A stretch of DNA of 64,000 nucleotides, taken from contig OX393552.1 of the NCBI GenBank assembly GCA_947650365.1, positions 20,866,645-20,930,644 on the forward strand, written 5' to 3'. A model generated the notes under the pieces. That model saw only the letters and a program-made list of their open reading frames with translations. It made no database searches and had not been told where the DNA came from. The stretch is from Chamaelirium japonicum. Taxonomy: Eukaryota > Streptophyta > Magnoliopsida > Liliales > Melanthiaceae. The translations under genes were made by a program, and so were the position numbers. Positions 12,401 to 24,436 of this stretch are shown here, piece by piece. The stretch's first letter is position 1; each line of letters begins with the position of its first letter.

Positions 12401-15400
12401 CGGCAGCAATACTAGTGATGCTATAAGATGTCAACGTAATAATACCAATTCAAAGTTTCCATTTCCAACACGAGCTATTTACTGTTGAGAAAGCTTCATA
12501 GCATAAAAATACACACCAATGAAGGTGATGTACGCCTTAATATATCTAGATTACCTAGGCTGCATGTGAGATACATATTCAGGGATGAATAAAGCATTTA
12601 TCTACTACATTGACAATTCACTATAAAATAAATGTTTGGTCATTATGATGCACCCAAAATTCAGGGATCAAATGGAGGAAAACATAATAGCTGTCAAGCT
12701 GACTTACCTTAAATATATACTAGATCTCGGCAAAACTCGCTGTAGTAAGAAATGATCCTGTTGAAAATTCACAACAGTTCTCAGTAGGAGGGCCACTTTC
12801 TTATTGCTAATAAGCAAAAACAGAAAAGTTGGCTACTATCATCTTTCATTCATCTATTTTCCCAACTAAATTGTACTAAATCTCCTACTAATAAGTGGTA
12901 ATCTAGGGTCAAAGGAGAATTCGGATTTATTGGTCTCTACCCATTCTTGAAAAAACCTTTAAAGAACTTTGAATCACTCAGTTACAAGTCAAAAGGGAGA
13001 TGTAGAAGCACTTTACAAGGCATTCTTGGCTGTAAAAAGTTGTTTGACAATGCATCCCAGACCAACATAATCATCGAGACTGATTTCCCTAATTTTTAAA
13101 GAAGTGATACTTGATTTAGATTTGAAATACATTGTGGATTTTATTTTTGGGTTCCATGGGTTGATTTTGAGAAATTTGAGTCCAAGAAAGTTCAAGGTCT
13201 AGTTTGATTAGAATATTGGTTAGGATCCTTTTTCATTTCCTCATCAAGTTATTGCAGCTTAATCATTTACTGGTGAGGCAATTCCTAAGGAGGGAATTAC
13301 TTGGTCGAATTATCAAGGTGGATATGTAAATTTTCGAATAAGATACCATGCTTCCTCACCTCTCCATCACCTTTCCACGTATAGCTAAAAACCCGTCAAA
13401 ACCCTAAAAGAGCTTCCCCTCTTCATCACCATCACCATATTCTTACAAAACCCACAAAAACATGAAAGAGGGCACCATCCTTTGCATCATGTTTTGAACA
13501 TAATGCATGTAGAGTGTAAATGACTAGAAGGCATTTTTACGTAAATCTTCTAGAGTTTTACCAATTGCCTGTAGAAGTGGAGGGCAAAACAAAACATGAT
13601 GTCTAGCAAGATTTGTGGAAATACCAGAGGCAAGCAACCAACTCCATGCATTTCTGATTTTCAGGATTTTGATAACACCCTTTGTGAATGATTCTTCGCA
13701 TCATACGTTAATTTTTAGGGTAAATTAACAAAACCTCCCTTGAACTTTACACTTTGTTTCATATTGGTCTCTCAACTTTTTAAAAAAAACTTGATCCCTA
13801 AGAGCATCTCCAACCATCCTGCAAATCTCCAAAATGGAGGTGGATGGCACTCCAACCGCCCTTCATTTCCTCCTCCCTTTTGGAGATTTGAGGATTTGGC
13901 CTGCATATTTGGAGGGTTGGTGGGATTTGGAAGCCACCCACCATATCACTGTTTACTTTCAAAATTCCCCAAAACACCCCTAAAAAATCAAAGAGCCATT
14001 CATTTATTACATTTGTATCCTATAAGATAAATTCATTTATTACTTAAACTCGACCTAAGTTTAAATCTATTAATCCATTTTTTTATAAAAATTATATTGT
14101 TGGAAAGGTCTCATCGATACCGCCATAATGAGACTAATATTGAATAGTTTTTTTTTGTTAATTTTTAAAAGGGTTTTGGGCTAGGAAGCATGGACACTTC
14201 CCCAGGCCTCCCGCACCCGTGTCGGACACGTGTCGGACACCGACACTCGTCGGACACTCGCCGGACACGTACCGAACACGCATATGCCGTGTCCTACTTA
14301 CTTCCAGGAGCCGGACATGGTCGGACACTCGCCGGACACTCCTCGGACACTCGGGACACTGCGGGCTGACGGATTGTTCGATATAGGGTCGGGTTACAAG
14401 CTGTGGTGATTCAGTTTTGGCTTCAACCTATCTGATTCTTTAAGGTTTGGTTTCACAGCCATTCTTTTGCATGCCATTTGAGCCTGAGTGTGATTCACTT
14501 GTCAGGATGGTTATGATGGACTGTTATGATTCAGGTTTGGCTTTAACTTATCTTATCCTCTGAGGTTTCAGATAGGTTGAAGTCAAAATTGAAACACAAC
14601 CGTTATTTTCCATACCATTTAGAGCTATCTGCAATTCACCGATCGGGCTGGATGTAACTAACAATAGCGATCCAGTATGCATTAAATTTTCATTTTAGTT
14701 GTTTTCTATAAGGTTTTTTCGGTTATTGAAATATATATGAATTGCAAACACACATAAAATATAAATTTAAAATTAGTAATTTATTTTGTCGTGTCCCCGC
14801 CGTACCCGTGTCCTCCTTTTTTAGAATTTGCCGTGTCGGCGAACCCGTGTCGTGTCGTACCCGTGTCCCCGTACCAGTGTCAGTGCTTCTTAGGTTTTGG
14901 GAGATTAAAAAAAATATATAAAATGGAGGCCACCGTTTGGAGTGCAACTAAAATGGAAGCCTCCATTTTAGCATATACCCAAGTATATTCCACCTTTTTG
15001 AAGGCATTTTGCAAGTGTCCATTGGAGATGCTCTAAACTATGCTTCGTCTGCATTTAGCCCTCAATGTCAACTTTTACCCTTGTCCTAGTAAACATAAGT
15101 TAAATATTCTAAAACAAATTTGGGTCATTGGAAATTAATCAGGGTATTTTCGGGATAAAAAGTTGACAAAGGGGGCTAAATACAGATGGAGCATAGTTCA
15201 GGGATCAAATTGTTTAAAAAAAAAGTTGAGAACCAATATGAAATGCAGTGTATAGTTCAGGAGAGGTTTTTGTAATTTGCCCTAATTTTTAAGATCGAAA
15301 AGCATGGATTTGCATTAGGAGCAAAATCTTCCTTTGAAGATTCTATAAATTGTTGTCTATGTAATAATAGGATTAGAACTAAGCTCATTTAGACTCCCTC

Positions 15401-16251
15401 CATCTTTTCTCTAGACTGTATCCTACACATCATCTGCAGAATGTATCTTACAAAGCTATGAAGAACAAATAGTAAAATACACAGCCTGCAAGAATTTTTG
15501 AATTTATTAAACAGAATCAGTGATTTTAATAAACAAAATCCGGTAGATAAATTTTTTAATTGGAGATTTTTCACAAAGTTGACCTTTTTAGGCACCATAC
15601 CGTGCCAATCATTCCCACAAATTTAACATTAGCCCATCAGGAGGCAGTCGAGCATCATTGTCTGGCGAGTTGAAGGAAAGGAGATAAATTTACATTTAGG
15701 GAGTCGAGAAATCTCACCTCGGCCTTGGCGGAGGCGGCGCCGCCGAGGTCGCCCATGTGGATCTCGCTGCCCTCGGTGTCCATCATGACGGCCACGGCAA
15801 ACCCCTTCTCCTCGTTGAGGCGGCGGACCTGGCGGATGACGCGGCGGTGCCACTCGTGGGAGCCGTGGCACATGTTGACGCGGGCCACGTTCATCCCCCC
15901 GACGGCGAGCGCCTCCAGCTGCTCCGCCCCGCAGGTGGCCGGGCCGATCGTGCACACCAGCTTTGTCCGCCGCGTGCTCCGGAACCCGTTCTCCTTCAGC
16001 TCCGCCTCCGTCACGGCGTCCACGTCGATCGCCGCCACCGCGGCGCCGACGCCGTTGGCGGAAGCGAGGAGCGTTTGTCCGAGATCTGACGGCGGCGGCG
16101 GGGAGGCGGAGGCGCAGCAGATCCGGAGGCGGAGCGGGCGGTGGAGGAGGGAGGGGGTCGGCGGGCGGAGGCAAGGGGAGCTGGGGATGGGGAACTTGGG
16201 GAGGGATCGGGTGGGGGCTGGAGAGGCCAGGAGGTGGAGAGATTGTGCCAT
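6465..16251 (-). CDS. PKP1: Plastid pyruvate kinase, alpha (PKp1-type) subunit
   Basis: Pyruvate kinase converts phosphoenolpyruvate and ADP to pyruvate and ATP; the plastid form supplies pyruvate for fatty acid synthesis and works with beta subunits. Six exons on the minus strand are 15718-16251, 11723-11813, 11408-11601, 9962-10083, 7784-8262 and 6465-6766. All introns are GT-AG, phases match, and the 1722-nt coding sequence gives 573 residues. Residues 1 to about 48 are rich in S, P, L and R, like a transit peptide. Family motifs are [11 protein letters not shown] (96-106), NMCHG (126-130), DTEGSEIH (158-165), IAKIES (319-324, with the conserved Lys and Glu), [12 protein letters not shown] (342-353), [11 protein letters not shown] (389-399) and [10 protein letters not shown] (410-419). 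NMCHG and TEGSEIH differ from the usual NFSHG and TKGPEIR, which points to the plastid alpha branch rather than cytosolic enzymes. The GC-rich first exon contrasts with AT-rich introns. It ends QVMNVP. Confidence 0.95.
13802..15033. mobile_element. PIF/Harbinger (Tourist-like) element, nested
   Basis: The element has inverted ends GAGCATCTCCAACCATCCTG and TGTCCATTGGAGATGCTC, and a 3-bp TAA duplication at 13799-13801 and 15034-15036. A TWA duplication with GAGCATCTCC-like termini fits PIF/Harbinger MITEs. Subterminal CCTCCATTTT-type motifs are also inverted. It sits inside the foldback MITE at 13717-15283 and is itself split by the MULE-type element at 14181-14892. Confidence 0.75.
14181..14892 (-). 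mobile_element. MULE-type non-autonomous element, copy 2, innermost
   Basis: A perfect 9-bp duplication GGTTTTGGG at 14172-14180 and 14893-14901 flanks this 712-bp element. The inverted ends are CTAGGAAGCATGGACAC and GTCAGTGCTTCTTA. The left half has a GC-rich array of CGGACAC-type motifs (14210-14350). It is the same family as 3777-4332 in opposite orientation. A 9-bp duplication is typical of Mutator-like elements. Confidence 0.75.
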
Positions 16252-16334
16252 CGCTGGGTGCGCTGCCAGAACCCTAGCTGACGGAGGGAAACGGCGGGGG
16301 AATGGGAGCAGTACAGAGAGGAGGGAAGGAGAGC

Positions 16335-16345
16335 TTTTATATATA
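16335..16345 (-). promoter_or_regulatory. TATA box of the plastid pyruvate kinase gene
   Basis: Read on the minus strand this is TATATATAAAA, about 85 nt upstream of the ATG at 16251. That spacing would give a 5' UTR of roughly 55-60 nt, rich in pyrimidine tracts. I infer the transcription start near 16310; the sequence does not show it directly. Confidence 0.7.
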
Positions 16346-16399
16346 CGCGGGTGGGGAGGCAGAGAGTGCCGGGGAGGTGACGGAGTTCACGAAGTGTGA

Positions 16400-17360
16400 G
16401 GTGCTTTGGAGCTACACTTTGAAATAGTCGTCGCCTGTGACGAGGGAAAAGACAAAGCTTCCTTTTTTACCCTTTTTTTTTTTTTTTGTAAGAAAAGAAG
16501 ACAGCTTGCTAATTCAAACCAAAAATGGCGTTTTGGCATTACACGTGTGAGGAGGTTGTGGGTTCGACTCCTCCTCCCCTCCATTTACTCACGAGGTGGG
16601 CTTTATTTGTAGAGAGACTAGTCCGAGCCTGAAATAAGCCATCGCCCGAAAGATTTCAACTTTCGAGACAATCATAGATCTCAAAAATACTAATAATAAT
16701 AATGTTATTTGAACAAACCAAGGGACAATCTGATAGGGTAATTTCACAAAAAAATAGAGCACATATCATTATTGTCGAAACTATAGGTCATGGGATGAAC
16801 CCTAAGGGGGTTACCACATAGTGGTACAACTTGGGTCAAGTAAAACCGAGAACCGACCTAAATGGGTCGGGTTGGTTTGGATATTTTGACTAAATGAATC
16901 GGTTCAGTTCTAAGTTTTGTGGATTTGACTAAATATGGGCCAATTTCCGGTTGAGGCTCGAGTAGACCCGACCCAACCCGATAACCGAATTCATATATAA
17001 TAGATCACATATGTATGCCACGTGTTTTGGACTTTTGGGCTACGTCACATTAGCACCCGAGTAAACAATAGTTGGTTGCTACCGTTGAACCAACTACCAA
17101 GAGAATTCAACGAGTGGCTAAAGCCTAAAGCCCATCGTAGACCAGCAGTTTCCTACTAAATAGCCGATGATTATTATTTTTTTTAGACCAATTAGGAATC
17201 CGAGAACCGACCCGAACCAACCTAACCTTAGTGTGGGTTGGGTTGGTTCGGGTCTATCCCAAGTCAGATTGGTTTGTGTTTCAATATGGTCGAATCGAAC
17301 TAGTTCGGATTGACTCAAACAAGAACCAACCCGACCCGAGTTGCATCCCTATGGGATGGT
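16400..17360. repeat. Upstream repeats: SINE-like fragment and GGTCGGGTT-type element
   Basis: At 16535-16585 GTGAGGAGGTTGTGGGTTCGACTCC contains a pol III B-box-like GGTTCGA motif; its first 19 bases recur at 50614. At about 16820-17352 lies a degenerate element built of CCGACC/GGTCGGGTT motifs. Its ends (TAGTGGTACAACTTGGGTC and GACCCGAGTTGCATCCCTA) look inverted, but I could not find a matching target duplication. Confidence 0.4.
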
Positions 17361-20300
17361 GGTGGCTGATGTTGTGGGGAAATTTTTTTTGATCATACGC
17401 TACCACCCCTCTAAGCCACTGGATGCACTTTGGTAGGTAACAAAAAACCAGTGTATGGCATTCATGCCATCTTTTACAAGCACATCCAATGGTCCAGATG
17501 CGAGTGTAACGTTCACCAACCTTCCAGGAGGGTGTACAACATCGTTCTACGATGTGTGTGGGCATCGGTCAGCGCTCCCACGTCAGCATTATGTTTGCAT
17601 TTATGTCTGTTCTATGTCCAAATAGCATTTTCCAATGAGAATTTTCCAACAGAAGAAACCAATCACCTAGTACGTCAGTACGTGGGGTCCACGGCCAGCG
17701 AGTGCTTGTCCTACAGATCGGATCTTGTTGGGACATACATACAACGACAACAACACATTTAACCAATAAAAAAAAAAAGTAATTCTAAAAATCTCTAAGC
17801 AGCCCCCTCCCCAGCCACGGCTCCCATCCGTTTCCCATTAACTTATTTAAAAAAATTTAAATATCAATTATACCTTTTATCTTGTATCCCACATCCGGCC
17901 ACTGATGTTTGTTTACAAAACTCTCTGGAGCTCATCCTCTATGGTGGATGTAGGTCAGCACCACTATATCCTTCTCGTCAGCCGGAGGCGAGTCCGGCTC
18001 GTACGACTCGTGGCCCGGTGCTCAAAATCGTCCAGATCCCGATCCGTGTCATCGGTTTCGTCGCCATGTGTCCAGGTAACCATGGTAGGGATCGGGACCT
18101 TTGCGAGAACTCTATTAGAACTTTGCGAGGAGAAGAGATGGATATCCAAGTGTCGTGTCTCCTTCAGCTTCGTCGTGATCCCTGCATACTCCGGTACCAG
18201 GGTCTAGCCATGATCGACCAAAGGCGACTTCGGCTCATTCGACTCGTGGCGCTTGTCATTGAGCCTCTTGCAGTCCTTGTCGAAGCTGAGAACGATGAGC
18301 TTGGTGAGGCCCTTGATGTAAGGGGTGAGGGTATGTACTGTATTGGAATGGGGTATGATCAAAGATAACATGGTGGGTGCAAGTTTGAGGAAAATGGAAC
18401 CTGATCCTATCTCTCATCTCTTGAATCTCTCTCCCCTTCCCGACCCAAGCCCATCCGCCGATCCGACCCCCGCCTACACCATCCCGTCGCCCCCTCTCTC
18501 CCATCACCTCCCCTGCTCTCCCCTCACCGCCCCTTCTCCGACGTCGCTCTCCCCGTCCTTCTCTGACCTCCCCTCTCCCCCTAACTTAGCCCTAGCCCTA
18601 GGGTTCCAGTCCCCCTACTCCCTCACACCACCAACCAGCCCCCCCATTCCCCTATTAATAAACCCTAAACCCGACCCCCTCATCTCTGTCTGATCTCTCC
18701 CACCCCCTCCCCCTCGAGATCCCTCTCTCCTTCTGTGGATAATGATGCGCGGCAATCGGTGCGAGGAGCATGGAGGTGCAGTCGATCAATGCCAGAGAAG
18801 GCGGCGGAGCTGCTGCCGGCAAGGCTGAACCCGACCAGGTCAGCTCTCTCCTCCCCCTTCTACTATTTCTCTTGTTCTCTAATTTCTTGGGTTCCTTCAA
18901 GACCAGCCGAGACCCTTGTTTTTCCCTTCTCTTGTCGCAGCCACCCCGGCGACTGATCGATGACATCACCATCCCGAGTAGTCGCCGATCGAACCACTCA
19001 ATCCCCAGCAGGGTTCTGCCTCCTTCACCTTGCCGTCGTGGTTGTCGACGACTTACTGTCGGCAGCCAGGCAGCATGTGGCCCCCGACCAGCCACCGGCC
19101 ATACACCACTAGCCATGACGACTCCTCCCTCGTGTTCCTTTTACCGTGATAGTCGTCAGCTGTTAGACCGACAACTAATAGAGCATGGCAGCCAATCGGA
19201 CCAGTCTCAAACCCCATTTAGACATTTTTTCTTCAACCTTAGATGTGCCATTGCTAGGATGGCATTAGTCCAACTATTAACCCTCTTGATATCCGATTGG
19301 GCCAAAACCCTTTTTGCCATGATTAATTGCAGCTAATGACCCACTTTTTTGGTGCCTAAATGGTTTTGACCGTATCAGGCCAAGTAGCCGAACATTCTCA
19401 ATCTTATCAGCAGTGGACGTCAGACCCCATCCTCTCTGCCTGATTTAGTGTTAACAACGCCATGTCATGCCTGATCCCGACCTCGATCCATCCTTGTGAC
19501 CATATCACGACCTTCGACACCAGTGTTACTTGATAGCAATTGTTGAAGCCATCAAACCATGTGACTATGTAGTTGGGTCATGCAATCTTTTGGCCATTGT
19601 TGGCCGATGATACCTCCGTGTTACATACTTTTTATGTATTATGCACATCATCGTGTCATGCACGGCGGTGGACCACTAGCGGCCCACGTGCCAAACCTTA
19701 CCGATCCCGGGACCCAATTGGGTTAGGTGTAATAGTTGTCGTCAATCCGAGCTCAGGCTCGTGCGACTCGTTATAATTAAAGTAACAACCGTAGCATTCA
19801 AACCTTAGCATAAGGACACCTTGGGCGAACGACGAGTCGGATCGTTGACCTTGACTAGACCTGACCCAAGTTGTACACAAAGGCTCTTCAGAGCACAAGG
19901 AACGTTAGTAGTAGCATTCGACACGGATGTGGGTAAGACCACCTTGCATAGTCATTTGCGCACGAGACCGACCATTAACACCTAAGCCCGACCATGATCG
20001 GCTTTGCCGATTTCACCAATCGATCGACACAGTTACGACCGTTTGACCGGATTAGTGCTATTAGACCCTAGTGTGACTCTTGGCATCGGCAACGCCGACT
20101 AACCAAGATGGTACCTTTGGCGCATCGTTTTATGTGCCAGTAGATCGGTGTCCGATGATGCATAAATTCTTGACTCGGCCAACTCAGGCCTAACCCTGTT
20201 ATATTTAGCAGTGTTACACACCTTATAATAGTCTTATTAGTGATATATAAATGTATGCAAATTACCAGTTCGTGACCGGGACGATCCAGCCGCAGGCGGA

Positions 20301-22477
20301 GCGGTAGACAGTTGACGGGAGTTTATGCGTAATCGACCAGGTGACATCTACTCCCCTTCCAGTGGTCTTTAATAGTGGGAAATGAGAACAACTAGGGTAG
20401 GTGTCCATGGTACTGCATGCGGGTCCTGCCGGGCATCGCTGCATGTGGTCACGTGGACCCCTCATTGCATGCAAAGTCGCGAGTCCGACGATGCATACTT
20501 TAAAATATTATTAAAATAAGCATGCTTTAAAATATTAATAAAATAGTCATGTTTTAAAATATTAATAAAATAATCATAATTATTGCATTGATACCGTAAT
20601 TAGGTATTTTCTTAAATTAAAATATAATTTGATTAAATAATGATTATCGGGACCCACCCTACTAAAAGGAGTAGCAACCCTAATATATTGGTTCTGGGGG
20701 AGTGTAAGTCGAATCGCTTTAAGAGCGAGGTGACCTTTAGCTGTAGTGCTATTATGGGTTGTGAGAGCAGTGCGGGACCCGGGTTAAAATATTGCAAATT
20801 ATTAATCACCGTATGCATTTTTGTTTGTCTCAGTCTGTGTAAAAATAATTATTTACTGTATGGGGCATTTAATACTTTGTTAAAATGGGTGAAATTGAGA
20901 AGATTAGGACGTCGTGCGCGCAAGGGCCATGAACCACACTGCGCGCACAGCTGAAGATCAGTAGGCTAAGGGGTCACGGACAAGAATTGTGGTAAAGCCA
21001 ATAGGTGGTGCCCTCGAGTAGAGATTGGCCTAACAATTCCTGTTCCGGGATAGTTGTAGACCCTAAAGAAAATAAGTTGGGCGGCAGAGCTCCACCGTGA
21101 AAGACGAAAAATCCCTTATGATCATATGGGTAATTTGTGCATGGTCTTGGAGTATGCACGGCGAGAGAGTTGGGCCTCTACATCGAAATAAAAAGCTCTA
21201 TAGTAATGCCTGATCGGGGGCAGAAAAAACAAAATATCCGGGGTTCATATTAGGATAGATGTTAATTAAAATTTCTAATTAACAACTATGGAATCTTAAT
21301 GTTGGGTTATGGAATTGTAGAGCTTGATAATCTAGTGACATTTAGATGATCGGTTGAATTTATTAGTTCATTGATACTATAGAACATTGAATGATCTTTA
21401 TGTTAGATAATCTAGTGACAGTAGGTGTGGCATGAGAAAATAGACTGCTGGTAGGATTAGGTTATTCTTTTGTAAATATTAATATGTACTAGGACTGCTA
21501 ATTATAACGTAAATTAATTAGATCAGTTGTCTCATATTATTAAAGGCTACTAGGATGTCACTAGCCATTAATTTGGCTAATCTCCTAATTTTTTATTGGG
21601 GGCTACTCTTTCCCACGAGTAGACTCTTCTGCAGGTACGGTGGTTCAGGAGTAGCAGTGGGAGGCCAGAGGCAGAGTTAGGGTTGCGATAGTGTTCTATC
21701 TTCAGTGTATCGTCTTGTAGTTTTTCTTATTCTAGCAACGTAATCGATTGGTTTGGAATAAATATTATTTAGTCTAGTCAATTTTTATGATTGTTAGTGG
21801 TGATGATCCAGCTGAATCTTCTGGGTAGGCCTCTCCTTAAGGCCCCAATCCTAGAATAGCTCACTATGAAAATATAAATCTTTAAGTGACTTAATCGACT
21901 AGCCCCGTAGTTAGGATCCCTAACCCAGTGCCCGAGTGCTAGAGCGCGGGCGATGCTACTCGGCTTGCCGTCAGAGGCTTGAGCCTCGTGCTCCCTTAAA
22001 AGGAATTTATGTCAGCATGTGGGGCACCGGCAAACCGCACATGCTAAGAGGATAGCCCGATTGAAGGTCGAACGTGGTCATCTCTCTGTCAACAAAAAAA
22101 AAATTATCTCTCTATTTTACTTTCCTTCTTCTTCATTTATGAGAGAGCCACAGTCCTGAGAGATACCCAAATTGGTGTAGATAGTTGACCAAACCCTAAA
22201 TCCCTTGATTTTTCTTCAACTCACACCTCAGGAATCGGTTCCAGATTTCTGGGGCGTGACATGGTTATTGGATCATAGAAGGCAGACTTAGGCATTGAAT
22301 AGAAAAATAAGTTAGTGTTTATACTGGCCGACTTCTAGTTTATATCTTTAGTCCATAAGTTTGGCTACCTATTTGACTAGTGAAGTTACTTTTTATGCGA
22401 AATTTTACTTCTCTCATATTACATTGTTTATTGCTATTGAATACCCATAATTATTTAAATATTTACGACATTGGTAT
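17361..22477. other. Long intergenic region, likely decayed retrotransposon sequence
   Basis: No intact coding sequence is recognisable. A C-rich, pyrimidine-dominated leader-like tract (18400-18720), containing AAACCCTAAACCC, precedes a short ATG-led ORF at 18770 whose reading continues past a possible splice donor after CCCGACCAG. The rest, to 22477, alternates GC-rich and AT-rich segments without domain signal. A poly(A) run near 22087 ends a SINE-like or LTR-like piece. I infer old LTR-retrotransposon remains, without a diagnostic motif. Confidence 0.35.
20494..20574. repeat. Short tandem repeat, three 27-bp units
   Basis: Three consecutive 27-bp units of the form CAT-G/A-C/T-TTTAAAATATTAATAA and so on differ at only a few positions. 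The AT-rich array lies in the non-coding region between the pyruvate kinase and proline-rich genes. Confidence 0.8.
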
Positions 22478-22790
22478 CTATATCTATATATCTATGCTAA
22501 ATTGGAAGCCTTTTTTCTGTGTTGTAACACGTGGACGTCTTTTAAAGAGCTAGAATTTTTCTTCCGTGTGTGTATGCGGCTATCTTTTAAATCCATTTAA
22601 AAATCTACCATAAAGATGATAAATTTTCATTCAATGACATTAAATGGTCATTTGATGTTACTCTCTCTCTTTCTGTTACAAGTGAATCACACTCACTTTA
22701 GATTTCACACTTCTTCGAACAGTTGCGACATCGTCTTTGCCAAATGGCGTGCATCAAGCACATTCGGGCATTGCCCAGATTTCTTACTAG
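22478..22790 (+). mobile_element. Short non-autonomous Helitron, array copy 1
   Basis: The copy begins near TCTATATATCTATGCTAAA and ends in a GGGCATTGCCC hairpin followed about ten bases later by CTAG and then T. A TC start, a 3' hairpin, a CTRR end and no target duplication are the Helitron hallmarks. There is no Rep/helicase, so it is non-autonomous. The exact 5' base is uncertain because of the TCTATA repeats. Confidence 0.75.
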
Positions 22791-23095
22791 TATATACTAA
22801 AATGGAAATCTCACTGCCATGTTGTGACACGTGAACGTCTATTAAAGAGCTAGAATTCTTCTTTCGTGTGTAAACGCAACTCTCTTTTAAATCCATTTAA
22901 AACCTACCATAAAGATGATAAATTTGCATTCAATGATATTTAATGGTCATTTGATGTTAATCTCTCTATCTCTCTCTCTCTAACAGGTGAATCACAATCC
23001 CTTCAGATTTCACACTTCTTCGAACAGTTACGATGCCGTCTTTGCCAAATGGCGTGCATCAAGCACATTCGGGCATTGTCTGGATTTCTTACTAG
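22791..23095 (+). mobile_element. Short non-autonomous Helitron, array copy 2
   Basis: It follows copy 1 directly, without spacer. It shares the TACTAAAATGGAA start, the CACTTCTTCGAACAGTT block, the GCCAAATGGCGTGCATCAAG block and the TTTCTTACTAG end. Its 3' hairpin arm is mutated (GGGCATTGTCT), and it has an expanded CTCTCTCT tract near 22965-22980. Confidence 0.75.
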
Positions 23096-23386
23096 TCTAT
23101 ATATCTATACTAAAATGGAAGCCTCTCTCCCGTGTTGTGACACGTTTTTTAAAGAGCTGAAATTCTTCGTTCGTGTGAATGCGGCTCTCTTTTAAATCTA
23201 TTTAAAATCCTACCTAAAGATGATAAATTTTCATTTAATGGTCATTTGATGTTAATCTCTCTCGCTCTCTCTCTAACAAGTGAATCACTCACTTTAGATT
23301 TCACACTTCTTCGAACAATTGTGATATTGTCTTTGCCAAATGACGTGCATCAAGTACATTCGGGCATTACCCGGGTTTCTTACTAG
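23096..23386 (+). mobile_element. Short non-autonomous Helitron, array copy 3
   Basis: It starts TCTATATATCTATACTAAAA immediately after the CTAG of copy 2 and ends GGTTTCTTACTAG. The terminal hairpin is partly decayed (GGGCATTACCCGGG). It carries a CT tract at 23257-23275. Confidence 0.75.
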
Positions 23387-23660
23387 TATCTATACTAAAA
23401 TGGAAGCCTCTCTTCCATGTTGTGACACGTGGACGCCTTTTAAAGAGCTATAATTGTTCTTTCGTGTGTGAACGCCATAAAGAAGATAAATTTTCTTTCA
23501 ATAGCATTTAATGGTCATTTGATGTCAATCTCTCTTTCTCTCTCTAATAAGTGAATTACATTCACTTCAGATTTCACACTTCTTCGAACAGTTACGATAT
23601 CGTCTTTTGCCAAATGGCGTGCATCAAGCACATTTGGGCATTGATTGGGTTTCTTACTAG
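23387..23660 (+). mobile_element. Short non-autonomous Helitron, array copy 4
   Basis: This is the last copy, again abutting the previous CTAG, with a TATCTATACTAAAATGGAAG start and TTTCTTACTAG end. Part of the internal block following GTGTGTGAACGCC is deleted relative to the other copies. Confidence 0.75.
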
Positions 23661-24002
23661 TATTAGTATATTACTCCCTTAATCATATCACCGGTTATAG
23701 AAGTCGGTCATCAAATTTTTACACCAAATCAATATAGTCTTTTCAAATCGATCAATTGTCCAAAATGTCTTACGCACCTAGAAAAACTTTGGTATAATCG
23801 TGATTTTTGCTAAGATTGCATCACGGATCATTCACAACTGTTGTCTTATATGTTATTACCTATAATTATTTTCCGGACGACAAAATCAACATGATGTTGA
23901 GACCCATTGAAAATCAGATGATTACATTAAATCCCAATGACCCAACAAACTGCAATGACAATGATGTCCTAGGACTTCCTAAACGGCTTGGAAACTCGCC
24001 GC

Positions 24003-24436
24003 TAGGGGTGGCAATGGGTCGGGTCGGGTCGGGTCAGGTTCGTGTTGTGTTTAGTTTCGGGTTGTGTCCAAAACCCCTAGGCCCGGACCCGACCCGTTTA
24101 ACTAATTGGGTCTAGATCCTAAATCCGTACCCGACCCGTTTTATAAACGGGTAGACCTGATAAGACCCGTTTACCACACGGGTCTATTTAGTTGACCCGA
24201 TCCGACTTGACCCGATAGACCTGCTGATACTGTATAATACAATATCGAATTGCCGGTAGACCCGACCCGATCGTTGAATTTTAAACGGGTTTTACCGGGT
24301 CTACCATGTCGAGACCCTAAACCCGACCCCTACCCGTTTATTAAACGGATCTATCGTGTCGACCCGTTTACAACCCGAACCCGTTTAACCCCTAACTTTG
24401 TGTAGGCGCATGCCGGGTCCAAAATTGCCAGCCCTA
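24003..24436 (+). mobile_element. GGGTCGGG-family hAT-type element, 434 bp
   Basis: A perfect 8-bp duplication CTCGCCGC flanks it at 23995-24002 and 24437-24444. The inverted ends are TAGGGGTGGCAATGGGTC and ATTGCCAGCCCTA. The interior is dominated by short GACCCG/CGGGTC motifs in both orientations, with no ORF of note. It matches the elements at 32057, 37681 and 38484. Confidence 0.85.

Larger units (their letters stand above)
13717..15283. mobile_element. Outer foldback MITE of a triple nest (PKp1 intron 1)
   Basis: The ends are inverted, AGGGTAAATTAACAAAACCT at the left and AGGTTTTTGTAATTTGCCCT at the right, flanked by AATTTTT at 13710-13716 and 15284-15290. Longer inverted similarity continues inward, for example GAACTTTACACT against GTGTATAGTTC. 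It has no coding capacity. The middle is interrupted by the element at 13802-15033. It lies in intron 1 of the pyruvate kinase gene, so it is carried in the primary transcript. Confidence 0.75.

Noticed and set aside
15725-16399. 224-codon plus-strand ORF
   Set aside because: It is antisense to the GC-rich first exon of the pyruvate kinase gene, which fully explains the lack of stops.
16535-16585. tRNA gene
   Set aside because: GGTTCGA is B-box-like, but no cloverleaf can be drawn around it. A SINE-like fragment is more likely.
18590-18675. Interstitial telomere repeat (CCCTAGCCCTAGGG, AAACCCTAAACCC)
   Set aside because: Only isolated units occur, not a TTTAGGG array; a telo-box-like motif is the simpler reading.
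18325-18693. Proline/serine-rich ORF in a C-rich tract
   Set aside because: Composition alone opens the frame, and no splice or promoter context supports it.
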